Below, piece by piece: positions 1 to 11,208 of a stretch of 64,000 nt of DNA. The notes under the pieces were generated by a model. That model was given only the letters and a program-made list of their open reading frames with translations. It ran no database searches and had not been told where the DNA came from. Source of the DNA: Ectothiorhodospira shaposhnikovii (GTDB lineage Bacteria > Pseudomonadota > Gammaproteobacteria > Ectothiorhodospirales > Ectothiorhodospiraceae); the NCBI RefSeq assembly GCF_022227765.1, contig NZ_JAJMLZ010000004.1:231333-295332 (forward strand), given 5' to 3'. Each line of letters starts with the position of its first letter. The first letter of the stretch is position 1. The position numbers and the translations under genes were made by a program.

Positions 1-1525
1 GCCCGCTTCGAGGGGCTTCATCGGCGTTACGAACGTCGTCTCCATGGTGCCCTGGATGATCGCCATGTGGTGCTGGTGTTCGGCTTCATCGTGCTGGTGT
101 CCTGCTATTTCCTGTTCATCACCAGCAGCAGCGAGCTTGAGCCCCCGGAGGACCAGGGCTTCGTCTTCTCCATTGCCCAGGGGGATGCCCCCATGACCCT
201 GGATCAGCTGGAGCGCAACACGGCGGTGATGAACCGGTATCTGGACGAGATTCCGGAACTCTCCAACATCTTCATCATCAACGGTTTCGGCGGCGGTACC
301 CATTCTGCGGTGGCGGGGTTCGTGCTGGCGCCCTGGGACGAGCGTGACCGCAGCACCCAGGCGGTACTGGATAACGACCTGCAACCCCGGCTGGAAGAGA
401 TCCCGGGTCTGAGCATCTTCGCGTTGGCGCCGCCATCCCTGCCCAGTGCCGGAGGTGGGGCTCCGGTGGAGTTCGTCATCCGCTCCACCGATCCTTCGGA
501 GAACCTGCTGGAAGTTTCCCGGGAAGTGATCGGCCGGGCCATGGCCAGTGGCCGCTTCATCTACATCGACGGTGATCTCAGGATCGACCGTCCCCGAACC
601 GAGATCCATATCGACCGGGAAAAGGCCGCCCTGATGGGGGTGGATATGCAGACCCTGTCGGCGGATCTTTCCTCCCTGTTCTCCGGCGCGTTCGTGGGAC
701 GCTTTGCCCTGGATGACCGGTCTTACCGGGTCATTCCCCAGCTGCAGCGGGTGGATCGGCTGACGCCGGATCAGATCGAGGATCTCTATACCCGCAACCG
801 GGACGGCGAGCTGGTGCCCCTGGATACCTTGATCACCCTGAAGGACTCGGTGCATCCCCAGCAGCTCAAGCGCTTCCAGCAGCTCAACGCGGTCACCCTG
901 TCCGGGGTTCCCCGGCCGGGCGTGACCCTGGGCGAGGCCCTGGAGGTGCTGCAGGAAATCGCCGCCGATGTCCTGCCGCCGGGTTACAGCGTGGATTATG
1001 CGGGGCAGTCACGTCAGTTCATGACCGAGGGCCGCCAGCTGGTGGTGACCTTCTTCTTTGCCCTGCTAGTGATCTATCTGGTGCTGGCGGCCCAGTTCGA
1101 GTCATTCAGGGATTCGCTGATCATGCTGGTGACCGTGCCCATGTCCATTGCCGGCGCGCTGCTGTTCGTCAGCCTGGGCCTGACCACCCTGAATATCTAT
1201 ACCCAGGTGGGGCTGCTGACCCTGATCGGACTGATCGCCAAGCACGGTATCCTGATCGTGGAGTTCGCCAACAAGCTGCAGGAACAGGGGTTATCCCGCC
1301 GGGAGGCAGTGGAAAAGGCGGCCGGAATCCGGCTCAGGCCCATCCTCATGACCACGGCGGCCACGGTGCTGGCCATGATCCCGCTCCTGATTGCCAGCGG
1401 CCCGGGCGCCGGTTCCCGGTTTGCCATGGGCTTGGTGATCGCCGCCGGCATGACCATCGGCACCCTGTTCACCCTGTTCGTGGTGCCGGCGGTGTATACC
1501 TATCTGGCACGGGATCGTGCCGGGG

Positions 1526-1542
<17 letters not shown>
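1..1542 (+). CDS. RND multidrug efflux permease, C-terminal part (5' truncated by window)
   Basis: The reading frame is open from base 1, so the gene starts outside the window; 513 residues are visible. They cover the second large periplasmic loop (near LEPPEDQGFVF, then the porter-domain region around FVGRFALDDRSYRVIPQ) and the final membrane helices (FFFALLVIYLVLAAQFESF, then GLLTLIGLIAKHGILIVEFAN). These are hallmarks of the AcrB/MexB-type HAE1 family, inner-membrane proton-driven drug exporters that work with a membrane-fusion protein and an outer-membrane channel. The partner genes are not visible and would lie to the left. The 3' end overlaps the convergent histidine kinase gene by 17 bp. 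The substrate cannot be told from sequence. Confidence 0.93.
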
Positions 1543-3669
<2,127 letters not shown>

Positions 3670-3673
<4 letters not shown>

Positions 3674-4842
3674 GGGACCCCTCCCTGTGCCATGTCAAGC
3701 AGGCAAAGCACGGAAGACTTGTTCATGAACTCCATGTAATCGTTTCCGGTATTGGCGATTTCGCCCAGTGTGAAGGCACCGAACAAGGGCATGCCGGCGC
3801 CGGCGCCCTCCAGTTCCCGGTGGATCCCTTCACCGAGAAATAACACCCGTGAAATACAGTCGATGAACAGGGCCGGGGCGGCGGTGCCGTCGGTGCACTG
3901 TGATTCGGCGATGGCCCGGGCCTGGGTGGCGGCCTGGATCAGGGAGTCCGGGGTGCCGTTGAGCAGTCTGACGAAACAACCTTCCCGGACTTCTCCCACA
4001 CACATCAGGGATTGATCGCCCACTACCATCAGCGGGTCGCGTACCACCATTTCGCTGTCCAGTTTGGAGATGCCGAAGGGATAGGCCTTGGCGATGTCGA
4101 AAAAATTCTCTCTGGTGATGTCCTGGCCGCCATGCTCCCGGATCATCCGGCGATACACCTCGAAGGCCGGCTGCCAGTCAAGGGTATGGATGATGTTCCT
4201 TTCCGACGAGGTGACTTTGAGGGTGTCGCTGATGGGCTCCCAGCCATGGGTGACGCCGATGCGGCTGACCAGAGGGATGCGGGCCAGGACTGCGGTATCC
4301 CGGCAAATTCCGTTCGGTGTGATGATGCAGGGTTTCTTTTCAAAGCTCAGTGACCCGGCACCGCCGCCGACGAAATTGACATCCAGTCCGAAATGCAGGA
4401 ACAGCGACTCGATGAGGGCGCTGATGCGGCTGGAGAAACCATCCAAAAACACGATAACGGTATTGTTCTCCAGTGCTTCTGGCCATGCGGCATGGGCCTG
4501 TGCAAGGTCCCGGTCAAGATCGGCATGGGCATCGCTGAGTCCATGCACCACGGCGATTTGTGCCGTGACGGGCAGCCCGACCAGCAGGGTGCCGTTGGAG
4601 TAGGGTTTGCGCTCATGGATGATCTGCGGGAAAACGCCACCGAATACCGGTAACGGACACTCCCGGAACAACCGGGTGGCACCCTCATGCGGCCAGTTGT
4701 CCTGATCGCAGCCCAGTACCATGATGCTCTCGACCCCGGGTTCCCGCGCCATGCGTTGCAGGCAAGGGACAAGCGCATCGAGATGCCCGGTCGGTTCCAT
4801 GTGAAAGTGGATGGTGTTCGTGATCATGGGATTGGTTTTCAT
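3670..4842 (-). CDS. FIST domain sensory protein (NosP-like)
   Basis: The protein is 390 aa, soluble, without signal peptide. It shows a FIST N domain (about 20-200; VESIMVLGCDQDNW, PVFGGVFPQI, FVGGGAGSLSF) followed by a FIST C domain (about 215-375; AKAYPFGISKLDSEMVVRDPL and the ending LFGAFTLGEIANTGNDYMEFMNKS). FIST proteins are ligand-binding sensors. In several bacteria a FIST protein called NosP is a haem-based nitric oxide sensor that controls a co-encoded hybrid kinase, NahK. Here the FIST gene lies between an EAL response regulator (10 bp upstream) and a hybrid kinase (overlapping), which is that context. Haem binding is not proven by sequence. Other FIST proteins may bind amino-acid-like ligands. 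A second ATG lies five codons in; the first is used here. Confidence 0.88.
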
Positions 4843-4852
4843 GGAGTGGTAT

Positions 4853-6901
4853 TCACGGAATGTCGGCGTCGGCGACGCTTTTCATGGTCAGACAGTGCTG
4901 CAGTTCATCGGCCCTGACGGGCTTGGAAATCAGGTAACCCTGTATCTCATTGATACCCAGTGCATCCAGATAGTCCCGCTGACGCTGGTTTTCCACGCCT
5001 TCGGCAATGGTCCTGAGGCCAAGGCCCTGGCTCAGGGCCGTCAGGGAACGGATGATGGCCCGGCTGTTTCTGTATTCGGTGATGTTCTCGATGAAGCTCT
5101 TGTCGATCTTGAGGGTGTTAAGCGGGAATTTCAGCAGGTATCCGAATGATGAGTAACCGGTACCGAAGTCGTCGATGGCAATATTGAATCCCATTTCCCT
5201 GAGACGCTTGAGGGTTACGATGGTGTCTTCAGGGCTGTGCATGGCGATGTTTTCGGTGATTTCCAGTTCCAGGCAACGGGCCGGGATGCCGTGCCGCTCC
5301 GTGCAGGCCAGGATTCGGTCGGCCAGATCCTCCTGTTCGAACTGGCGGGCGGACAGGTTGATCCCCATGCGCAGATTGACGCCCTGGCGTCGCCAGGCAG
5401 CCGCCTGACGGCAGGCCTGCTCAATGATCCAGTCCCCCACATGCCGTATTCTGCCGGTCTCTTCCAGCAGGGGGATGAACTCGACGGGGGAGATGACGCC
5501 TCTCTGGCTGTGCTGCCAGCGGATGAGAGCCTCGACGCCGACGATCCTGCCGCTGGACAATTCCTGTTGGGGCTGGAAGACCATGAAAAACTCGTCCTTG
5601 TCCTGGGCAAGGCGCAGGTCGGTTTCCAACAGGATGCCCATGGCCTTGTTTTCCACCTGGCCTTGCTGATGAAACACCAGCTTGGTGCCGCTTCCCAGAC
5701 GGGCCTTGCGCTGGGCTTGCCGGGCCAGGAGCAGCAGGTCCTCGGCATTGGATCCATCCCGTGGGTAGATGCCGGCACCGGCGGAGCACTCCACGAAGAC
5801 GGCCTTGCCATTGATGAAATGCGCCTTGTCCAGGTGGGAGAGGTAAGCCTCGTGGGAATCCTCCATGGCCATGGCCACGCCGAAGGTGTCGGCTTCCAGT
5901 CGGCAGAGCAGGGTGCCTGGGGCGGCATGTTGCCGCAGACGCTGGGCGAACACCCGCAGGACATTGTCGCCGGCGGCATGGCCGAAGGCATCGTTGATGC
6001 GGTGCAGCCGATCGATGTCCAGAACCATGACCATCCATGGATCTTCTCCCGACCCCATGTCCAGCTGTTCCTGCAACAGGCGCAGGAACAGCCGTTCCTT
6101 GGGTAGGTTCGTCAGTTCATCATGCTCCACCAGATAGAGCACCTGATTTTCCAGTGCACGCAGCCCGGTCACATCCTGAAACGCGCCGACCATGGTGTCC
6201 TGGTCCGCGGATGGCTTGCCCTGCATCCGCAGGATGCGATGTCTGGCCCCATCTCCCAGCCGGACTTCCAGGTCAAGCCCTTCGTGATGATTCATGCTCA
6301 GTTCAAGCTGATTTTTCACCTCGCTCTGCTGCCCGGCATCCACCAGTGCGATGAAGTGATCGACACGGTCAGGGAGCGGCTCGCGCCACCCCAGCACGGC
6401 AGGAGCGTCTTCCGACCAGCGCATTGCCCCGGATTGCCGATGCAGTTGCCAGAATCCAAGCCTGGCCAATCGGCAGGCACTTTCCTGTTCGGCTCGGGCC
6501 TGCCTTAGCACCGCTTCCCGCTCCGCACCGCCGAGTACATAGCGGACACGTCGGGATAGCAGGGTCGGGTTGATGGGTTTGGTCATGAAGTCCGTGGCTC
6601 CGGCATCGAAGGCCTCATCGATCGACTGGACATCCTCGGCGCTGGTCAACATGAGGATGGGAACCCAAGTCCCTTCATTATGGGCGCGGATGGCACGCAC
6701 CACGTCGAAGCCGTTCATCTCCGGCATGGTCACGTCCAGCAGGATCAGATCTGGGCGGTGCCGTACAAAGGCCTCGACACCGCGCTTGCCGTTGTCTGCC
6801 TCAATGACCCCATAACCCTGACGAGAGAGACCGACCCGGATTACGAGCCGAATGGTGGGGTCATCATCGACGATGAGGATGTTAGAGATGGCAGCGGTCA
6901 T
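4853..6901 (-). CDS. Response regulator with PAS-like, degenerate GGDEF and intact EAL domains
   Basis: The protein is 682 aa. Domains in order: receiver (about 7-120, acceptor Asp56 in LILLDVTMPEMNG), a PAS-like region (about 140-250), GGDEF (about 260-420) and EAL (about 435-670). The GGDEF signature reads LEADTF, so diguanylate cyclase activity is unlikely. The EAL domain keeps the expected motifs: GVEALIRW, GINLSARQF, LEITEN, IDDFGTGYSS, LKIDKSF, AEGVE and IQGYLISKP. It should thus be a cyclic-di-GMP phosphodiesterase switched by phosphorylation. I chose the ATG directly before the receiver domain; an in-frame start 19 codons further up would only add residues unrelated to the fold. It is the first gene of the operon with the FIST protein and kinase, and is the likely output of that relay. 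Confidence 0.92.
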   Translation of the reverse strand: MTAAISNILIVDDDPTIRLVIRVGLSRQGYGVIEADNGKRGVEAFVRHRPDLILLDVTMPEMNGFDVVRAIRAHNEGTWVPILMLTSAEDVQSIDEAFDAGATDFMTKPINPTLLSRRVRYVLGGAEREAVLRQARAEQESACRLARLGFWQLHRQSGAMRWSEDAPAVLGWREPLPDRVDHFIALVDAGQQSEVKNQLELSMNHHEGLDLEVRLGDGARHRILRMQGKPSADQDTMVGAFQDVTGLRALENQVLYLVEHDELTNLPKERLFLRLLQEQLDMGSGEDPWMVMVLDIDRLHRINDAFGHAAGDNVLRVFAQRLRQHAAPGTLLCRLEADTFGVAMAMEDSHEAYLSHLDKAHFINGKAVFVECSAGAGIYPRDGSNAEDLLLLARQAQRKARLGSGTKLVFHQQGQVENKAMGILLETDLRLAQDKDEFFMVFQPQQELSSGRIVGVEALIRWQHSQRGVISPVEFIPLLEETGRIRHVGDWIIEQACRQAAAWRRQGVNLRMGINLSARQFEQEDLADRILACTERHGIPARCLELEITENIAMHSPEDTIVTLKRLREMGFNIAIDDFGTGYSSFGYLLKFPLNTLKIDKSFIENITEYRNSRAIIRSLTALSQGLGLRTIAEGVENQRQRDYLDALGINEIQGYLISKPVRADELQHCLTMKSVADADIP

Positions 6902-7026
6902 TGATGACTCGATTCTGGTATCAGGCATGCCCGTGGCGAGTGGGTGCGGTGGTGGCAAAGATTGACTGAATATGCTTCGCTCAGGTTTTGCTGCGACGAT
7001 TCACATGATGATCCGGAGACAGACCC

Positions 7027-8004
7027 ATGTCCTTTGTCATGCAGATTCAGAAAATCGGTGGTCCCGAGGTGCTGGAATGGGTCAGGTCACCCCCGGGGGA
7101 GCCGGGGCCGGGGGAGGTTCGTCTGCGTCAGACGGCGATTGGTCTCAATTTCATTGACATCTATTTTCGTCGTGGGCTGTATCCGTTGCCGAAGCTGCCG
7201 TGCGGTCTTGGCATGGAGGCGGCCGGCGTGGTGGAAGCCCTGGGTGAGAACGTGACCGGGTTGCAGGTCGGCGATCGCGTGGCCTATGCCGCGCCTCCTC
7301 CGGGTGCCTACGCTCAGAGGCGGGTCATGCCTGCCGACAGGCTGGTGCGTCTGCCCGAGGATATCCCGGACGACACCGCCGCCGCCATGATGCTCAGGGG
7401 CATGACTGTCCATTATCTGTTGCGGCGCACCTGGCCGGTGGCGGCGGGTCAGCATGTCCTGGTCCATGCCGCCGCCGGCGGTGTCGGTATCATGCTCTGT
7501 CAATGGGCAAGGCATCTGGGGGCCGAGGTGATCGGCATCGTGGGCAGTCCCGAAAAGGCCGATCTTGCTATGGAACATGGCGCGAATCACGTCATAGTGG
7601 GCGCCGGGGAGGGATTTGCCGACAGGGTGAGGGAAATCACCGACGGGCGCGGCGTGGACGTGGTCTACGATTCGGTCGGGCGGGATACGTTCATGGGTTC
7701 GCTGGATTGCCTGCGACCGTTGGGCATGATGGTCAGCTTCGGCAATGCCTCCGGCCCCGTGCCCCCTGTGGATCCGGCCGTGCTGGCAGGGAAAGGTTCG
7801 CTCTTTTTCACTCGACCCAGCCTGTTTCATTACATTGCCGCCCGGGAAGACCTGGAATGGGCCGCCTCGGAACTGTTCGAGATGGTCAGGACCGGTGTGG
7901 TGGCAGTGCCCATTCATCAACGATACCCTTTGCGAGAAACTGCCCGGGCTCATGAGGACATGGAGGCCAGGCGCACCACCGGCAGCAGCATCCTGCTGCC
8001 CTGA
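7027..8004 (+). CDS. qor: NADPH:quinone oxidoreductase (Qor, zeta-crystallin-like MDR)
   Basis: The protein is 325 aa, the usual length for the family, and belongs to the zinc-free branch of the medium-chain dehydrogenases. An N-terminal GroES-like domain (IGLNFIDIYFRRGLYP, then GMEAAGVVEALG) is followed by a Rossmann domain with the nucleotide motif HAAAGGVGIMLCQWA, then GRGVDVVYDSVGRDTF. Such enzymes reduce quinones with NADPH in the cytoplasm. The ATG is preceded by CGGAG ten bases upstream. The gene is divergent from the response regulator operon and convergent with the secreted protein gene, so it appears to be transcribed alone. The physiological substrate is unknown. Confidence 0.92.
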   Translation: MSFVMQIQKIGGPEVLEWVRSPPGEPGPGEVRLRQTAIGLNFIDIYFRRGLYPLPKLPCGLGMEAAGVVEALGENVTGLQVGDRVAYAAPPPGAYAQRRVMPADRLVRLPEDIPDDTAAAMMLRGMTVHYLLRRTWPVAAGQHVLVHAAAGGVGIMLCQWARHLGAEVIGIVGSPEKADLAMEHGANHVIVGAGEGFADRVREITDGRGVDVVYDSVGRDTFMGSLDCLRPLGMMVSFGNASGPVPPVDPAVLAGKGSLFFTRPSLFHYIAAREDLEWAASELFEMVRTGVVAVPIHQRYPLRETARAHEDMEARRTTGSSILLP

Positions 8005-8007
8005 GGG

Positions 8008-8751
8008 TTACCAGTTGCCGCCCAGCCCCATCCGACTGTTGCGAAGACAGCCCTGAAAGGCCAGCACCGAGCCGCCGGCATGGTGATCCCAGCAGGATAC
8101 GATGGCGTCAAAGCAGGTTTCCAGCCGGCTTCTTTCTCCCCGGGCCCGCTGATGGCATTCGAAGGCCGCCCTGTCGGAGAGAGTATCCACGGTATGGTGG
8201 GTCACGGTCAGCGGTCCCTGGGCCAGTATCCACTGCATGGCTTGGCGGGCTCCGTCCAGGGAAAACTTCAGGGTGCGGACATCTCCCTGATCATCTTCCA
8301 CCTTGAGGCGGATTTCACGTCCCTCCATCAAGGATTCCAGAAGGGGTGGCAGCGAGTGTCCGCGGGAAGGTTCCCAGACCGGCCATTCCAGGCTTTGAGT
8401 CCATGAACCCGAGGATGGATCGGGATCGATGGGGGCATCGGGATCCTGCTGGAGGGCATGCTTCCGACAGGTCGTGTCCACATCGATTTCCGCTTCCAGC
8501 AAGCCATCCCTGATGTGAATGGGAGGCCCGCCATTGACCAGCAGGGCAATCTTGACCGGCCCATTCTGCGTCTGGCCCACCGCAAGTGCGTGGCCCTCGT
8601 CAGTGCGTGTATAGGCCAGCAGGGTCAGCGCCTGTTCTCCGGACGGCTGGCTGTAACTGATCCACCAGTCCTGGAATCGCTCTGCGGCGAAGGCCGGTAG
8701 GCCCGTCGCCATCAACAGACAGGCAATCAGCATCTTCGTCGGCAACGGCAT
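8008..8751 (-). CDS. Secreted protein of unknown function
   Basis: The protein is 247 aa. It starts with a signal peptide (lysine at position 5, then MLIACLLMATGLPAFAA with likely cleavage after the AFA-A stretch), so it is exported to the periplasm. The mature part begins ERFQDWWISY and has no catalytic motif I recognise. The text QTQNGPVKIALLVNGGPP together with LKFSLDGARQAMQW is reminiscent of the invasion-associated locus B type of beta-sandwich proteins, but that is a weak resemblance. Four cysteines lie in the C-terminal third, and another sits near the middle. The start was chosen at the ATG in front of the signal peptide; an upstream in-frame codon would add ten residues that spoil it. 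It is convergent with qor. Confidence 0.75.
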   Translation of the reverse strand: MPLPTKMLIACLLMATGLPAFAAERFQDWWISYSQPSGEQALTLLAYTRTDEGHALAVGQTQNGPVKIALLVNGGPPIHIRDGLLEAEIDVDTTCRKHALQQDPDAPIDPDPSSGSWTQSLEWPVWEPSRGHSLPPLLESLMEGREIRLKVEDDQGDVRTLKFSLDGARQAMQWILAQGPLTVTHHTVDTLSDRAAFECHQRARGERSRLETCFDAIVSCWDHHAGGSVLAFQGCLRNSRMGLGGNW

Positions 8752-9014
8752 GGGATCGGCTCCTGATTGAATCCGGGGCAATGGTGAAGGGTTTTATATG
8801 AGCCGGCGAACTATCCATATGTCAACCATGAGTGCGGCGTGGATTTAGGTCGGGAAAGGCATCTTGAAAACAAGTAAAAAAGACCGAAGAACCTTGCAAA
8901 AATCGCAAATTGACATGCAGGCATCATGCGCTTCTGCTAATCTTCGCTGCAATGCAACATAAATCAGGTTCATCTGTCTGAACCAGTGAACCCAGCGACG
9001 ATTGGAGGTTGCCC

Positions 9015-9791
9015 ATGACGACTCAACCCTTCTCCATGCAAGGGAAAACCGGCATCGTCACCGGTCTCGCCAATGCCGACAGCATTGCCTACGGCTGTGC
9101 CCGTGCACTGCACCAGGCTGGTGCCGAAATGATCGTGACTTATGGCCATCCCAAGGCCGAATCCCACGTCCGCCCTCTGGTCGGTGAAATGGGAGATCCG
9201 GAACTGATGCTGTGCGATGTGCTTGATCAGTCCCAGGTGGACGCCCTGTTCCAGCGCGCCGACGAACGTTGGGGAAAGCTGGATTTTCTGATCCATTCCA
9301 TGGCCTTTGCCCCCCGGGATGATCTCCATGGTCGGGTGGTGGACTGCTCCTGGGACGGCTTTGCCCAGGCCATGAACATATCCTGCCACTCCTTCATTCG
9401 TCTGGCCCGTCAGGCCGAGCCGCTGATGAAGGAGGGGGGCACCTTGATCACCCTGTCCTATTACGGGGCCGAAAAGGTGGTGGACAACTACAACCTCATG
9501 GGGCCGGTCAAGGCCGCGCTGGAATCCAGCGTGCGCTACATGGCGGCGGAATTGGGTCCGCGGGGCATCCGGGTGCATGCCATCTCGCCGGGCCCCATCC
9601 GTACCCGGGCGGCCTCGGGTATCCAGGATTTCGAAACCCTGGCCCGGGATGCCGAAACCCGATCTCCTCTGCGTCGTCTGGCTACCGTCAATGACGTAGG
9701 ACAGTGCGCCGTTTTCCTGGCCTCCGGGGCTGGACAGTCACTGACCGGCAGCACCCTTTACGTGGATGCCGGCCACAACATAAGGGCCTGA
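9015..9791 (+). CDS. fabI: Enoyl-[acyl-carrier-protein] reductase FabI (NADH type)
   Basis: The protein is 258 aa. It is a short-chain dehydrogenase with the FabI nucleotide motif GKTGIVTGLANADSIAYG and the catalytic pair Tyr159 and Lys166 spaced Y-x6-K (in NYNLMGPVKAALESS), which separates FabI from ordinary SDRs. The motif ISPGPIRTRAASGI is also typical. It catalyses the last reduction of each fatty-acid elongation cycle. The ATG has a strong ribosome site, GGAGG at 9004-9008. The gene is not in the main fab cluster of this window but heads an operon with a MaoC-Pta fusion (3 bp gap) and acetate kinase. It is therefore also possible that the enzyme serves the acyl-CoA metabolism of that operon, although the family motifs are those of true FabI. 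Confidence 0.93.
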   Translation: MTTQPFSMQGKTGIVTGLANADSIAYGCARALHQAGAEMIVTYGHPKAESHVRPLVGEMGDPELMLCDVLDQSQVDALFQRADERWGKLDFLIHSMAFAPRDDLHGRVVDCSWDGFAQAMNISCHSFIRLARQAEPLMKEGGTLITLSYYGAEKVVDNYNLMGPVKAALESSVRYMAAELGPRGIRVHAISPGPIRTRAASGIQDFETLARDAETRSPLRRLATVNDVGQCAVFLASGAGQSLTGSTLYVDAGHNIRA

Positions 9792-9794
9792 GTC

Positions 9795-11204
9795 ATGGAC
9801 AAGAAAACCGATCTGGGTTACATCGAGAACCGTACCTTCGATGAGATTCGGGTGGGCGACGAGGCTGCCATCGAGCGCCGGCTCACCATGGATGACATCA
9901 AGCTCTTCGCCATCATGTCCGGGGACGTGAATCCGGCGCATGTGGACGAGGATTTTGCCAAGAGTTCCCGTTTTCAGGAGATCATCGCCCACGGCATGTG
10001 GGGCGGGGCGCTCATTTCCACCGTGCTGGGCACCGAACTGCCCGGACCCGGGACCATCTATCTGGGACAGACCCTGCGGTTCCGGGCTCCGGTGGGCCTG
10101 GGAGACATCCTGCAGGTGAAGGTCAAGGTCCTGGAAAAGGATCCGGACAAGAACCGCATCAAGTTCGATTGCCGGTGTACCAACCAGGAAGGTCGGGATG
10201 TCATCGAAGGGGTGGCCGACGTGCTGGCACCCACGGAAAAGATCCGTCGCCCCCGTACCGTGATGCCTCGGGTGCGCATGTCCGAGCGTGCCCGTCTGCA
10301 TGAACTTCTGCATGCCGCCACCCATCCGGAGGCGGTGGACATGGCCATCGTGCATCCAGTGGATGCGCCTTCCATCCTGGGAGCCTATGAGTCTGCCAGG
10401 GCGGGCCTGATCCATCCCATCCTCATCGGTCCCGAGGATCGCATCCGCGCGGCAGCGGATGAGGCGGAGATCGACATCAGCGATTTTCGCATTGTCCATG
10501 TCCCTCACAGCCATGCCGCGGCTGAGCAGGCGGTGGCCATGACCCGTGCGGGCAGTGTGGGAGCGATCATGAAGGGATCGCTGCATACCGATGAGTTGCT
10601 GCGGGAAGTGGTGCGCAAGGATGCAGGCCTGCGCACCGAGCGGCGTATCAGTCATGTGATGGCCTTCGATGTCCCGACCTATCCTCGTCCGCTGTTCATC
10701 ACCGATGCGGCCATCAACATCTACCCCTCCCTGGCCGATAAGGTGGATATCGTCCAGAACGCCATTGATCTGGCACACGCGGTAGGTAATGAGATGCCCA
10801 AGGTGGCCATTCTGTCGGCGGTGGAGACGGTGAATCCCAAGATCCAGTCCACCCTGGAGGCGGCAGCCCTGTGCAAGATGGCTGACCGGGGGCAGATCAC
10901 CGGCGCCCTGATCGACGGTCCCCTGGCCTTCGACAACGCCGTGTCCGAGGCCGCGGCAGCGACCAAGAACATCACGTCACCCGTGGCGGGTCGGGCGGAT
11001 ATCCTGGTGGCTCCGGATCTGGAAGCGGCCAACATGCTCATGAAGCAGTTGACCTACCTGGCGGATGCAACCGGAGCCGGTCTGGTGGTGGGTGCCCGTG
11101 TACCCATCGTGCTCACCAGCCGGGCCGATGATGCCATCACCCGTATGGCCTCCTGTGCCCTGGCGTTGCTACTGGCGGATTATCTGAAGAAAAAGGTTCG
11201 GTAA
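9795..11204 (+). CDS. Bifunctional MaoC-type enoyl-CoA hydratase / phosphate acetyl(butyryl)transferase
   Basis: The protein is 469 aa and is a natural fusion. The first 150 residues are a MaoC hot-dog domain (SGDVNPAHVDEDFAKSSRF, then the catalytic-helix text IIAHGMWGGALIS). Residues about 160-465 are a phosphate acyltransferase of the Pta/Ptb type (SVGAIMKGSLHTDELL, ISHVMAFDVPTYPRPLFITDAAI, then GPLAFDNAVS). The hydratase half acts on enoyl-CoA or 3-hydroxyacyl-CoA, the transferase half makes acyl phosphate from acyl-CoA. The downstream acetate kinase, 4 bp away, would turn the acyl phosphate into acid and ATP. The fusion is a known family, often found with fabI or near polyhydroxyalkanoate genes. 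The acyl-chain specificity is unknown. Confidence 0.93.
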   Translation: MDKKTDLGYIENRTFDEIRVGDEAAIERRLTMDDIKLFAIMSGDVNPAHVDEDFAKSSRFQEIIAHGMWGGALISTVLGTELPGPGTIYLGQTLRFRAPVGLGDILQVKVKVLEKDPDKNRIKFDCRCTNQEGRDVIEGVADVLAPTEKIRRPRTVMPRVRMSERARLHELLHAATHPEAVDMAIVHPVDAPSILGAYESARAGLIHPILIGPEDRIRAAADEAEIDISDFRIVHVPHSHAAAEQAVAMTRAGSVGAIMKGSLHTDELLREVVRKDAGLRTERRISHVMAFDVPTYPRPLFITDAAINIYPSLADKVDIVQNAIDLAHAVGNEMPKVAILSAVETVNPKIQSTLEAAALCKMADRGQITGALIDGPLAFDNAVSEAAAATKNITSPVAGRADILVAPDLEAANMLMKQLTYLADATGAGLVVGARVPIVLTSRADDAITRMASCALALLLADYLKKKVR

Positions 11205-11208
11205 CGGC

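Noticed and set aside
4853..6901. The response regulator as a diguanylate cyclase
   Set aside because: The GGDEF signature is replaced by LEADTF; only the EAL half retains its catalytic residues.
8910..8915. TTGACA upstream of fabI as a -35 box
   Set aside because: No convincing -10 box lies 16-18 bp downstream; the nearest AT-rich hexamers are 19-22 bp away.
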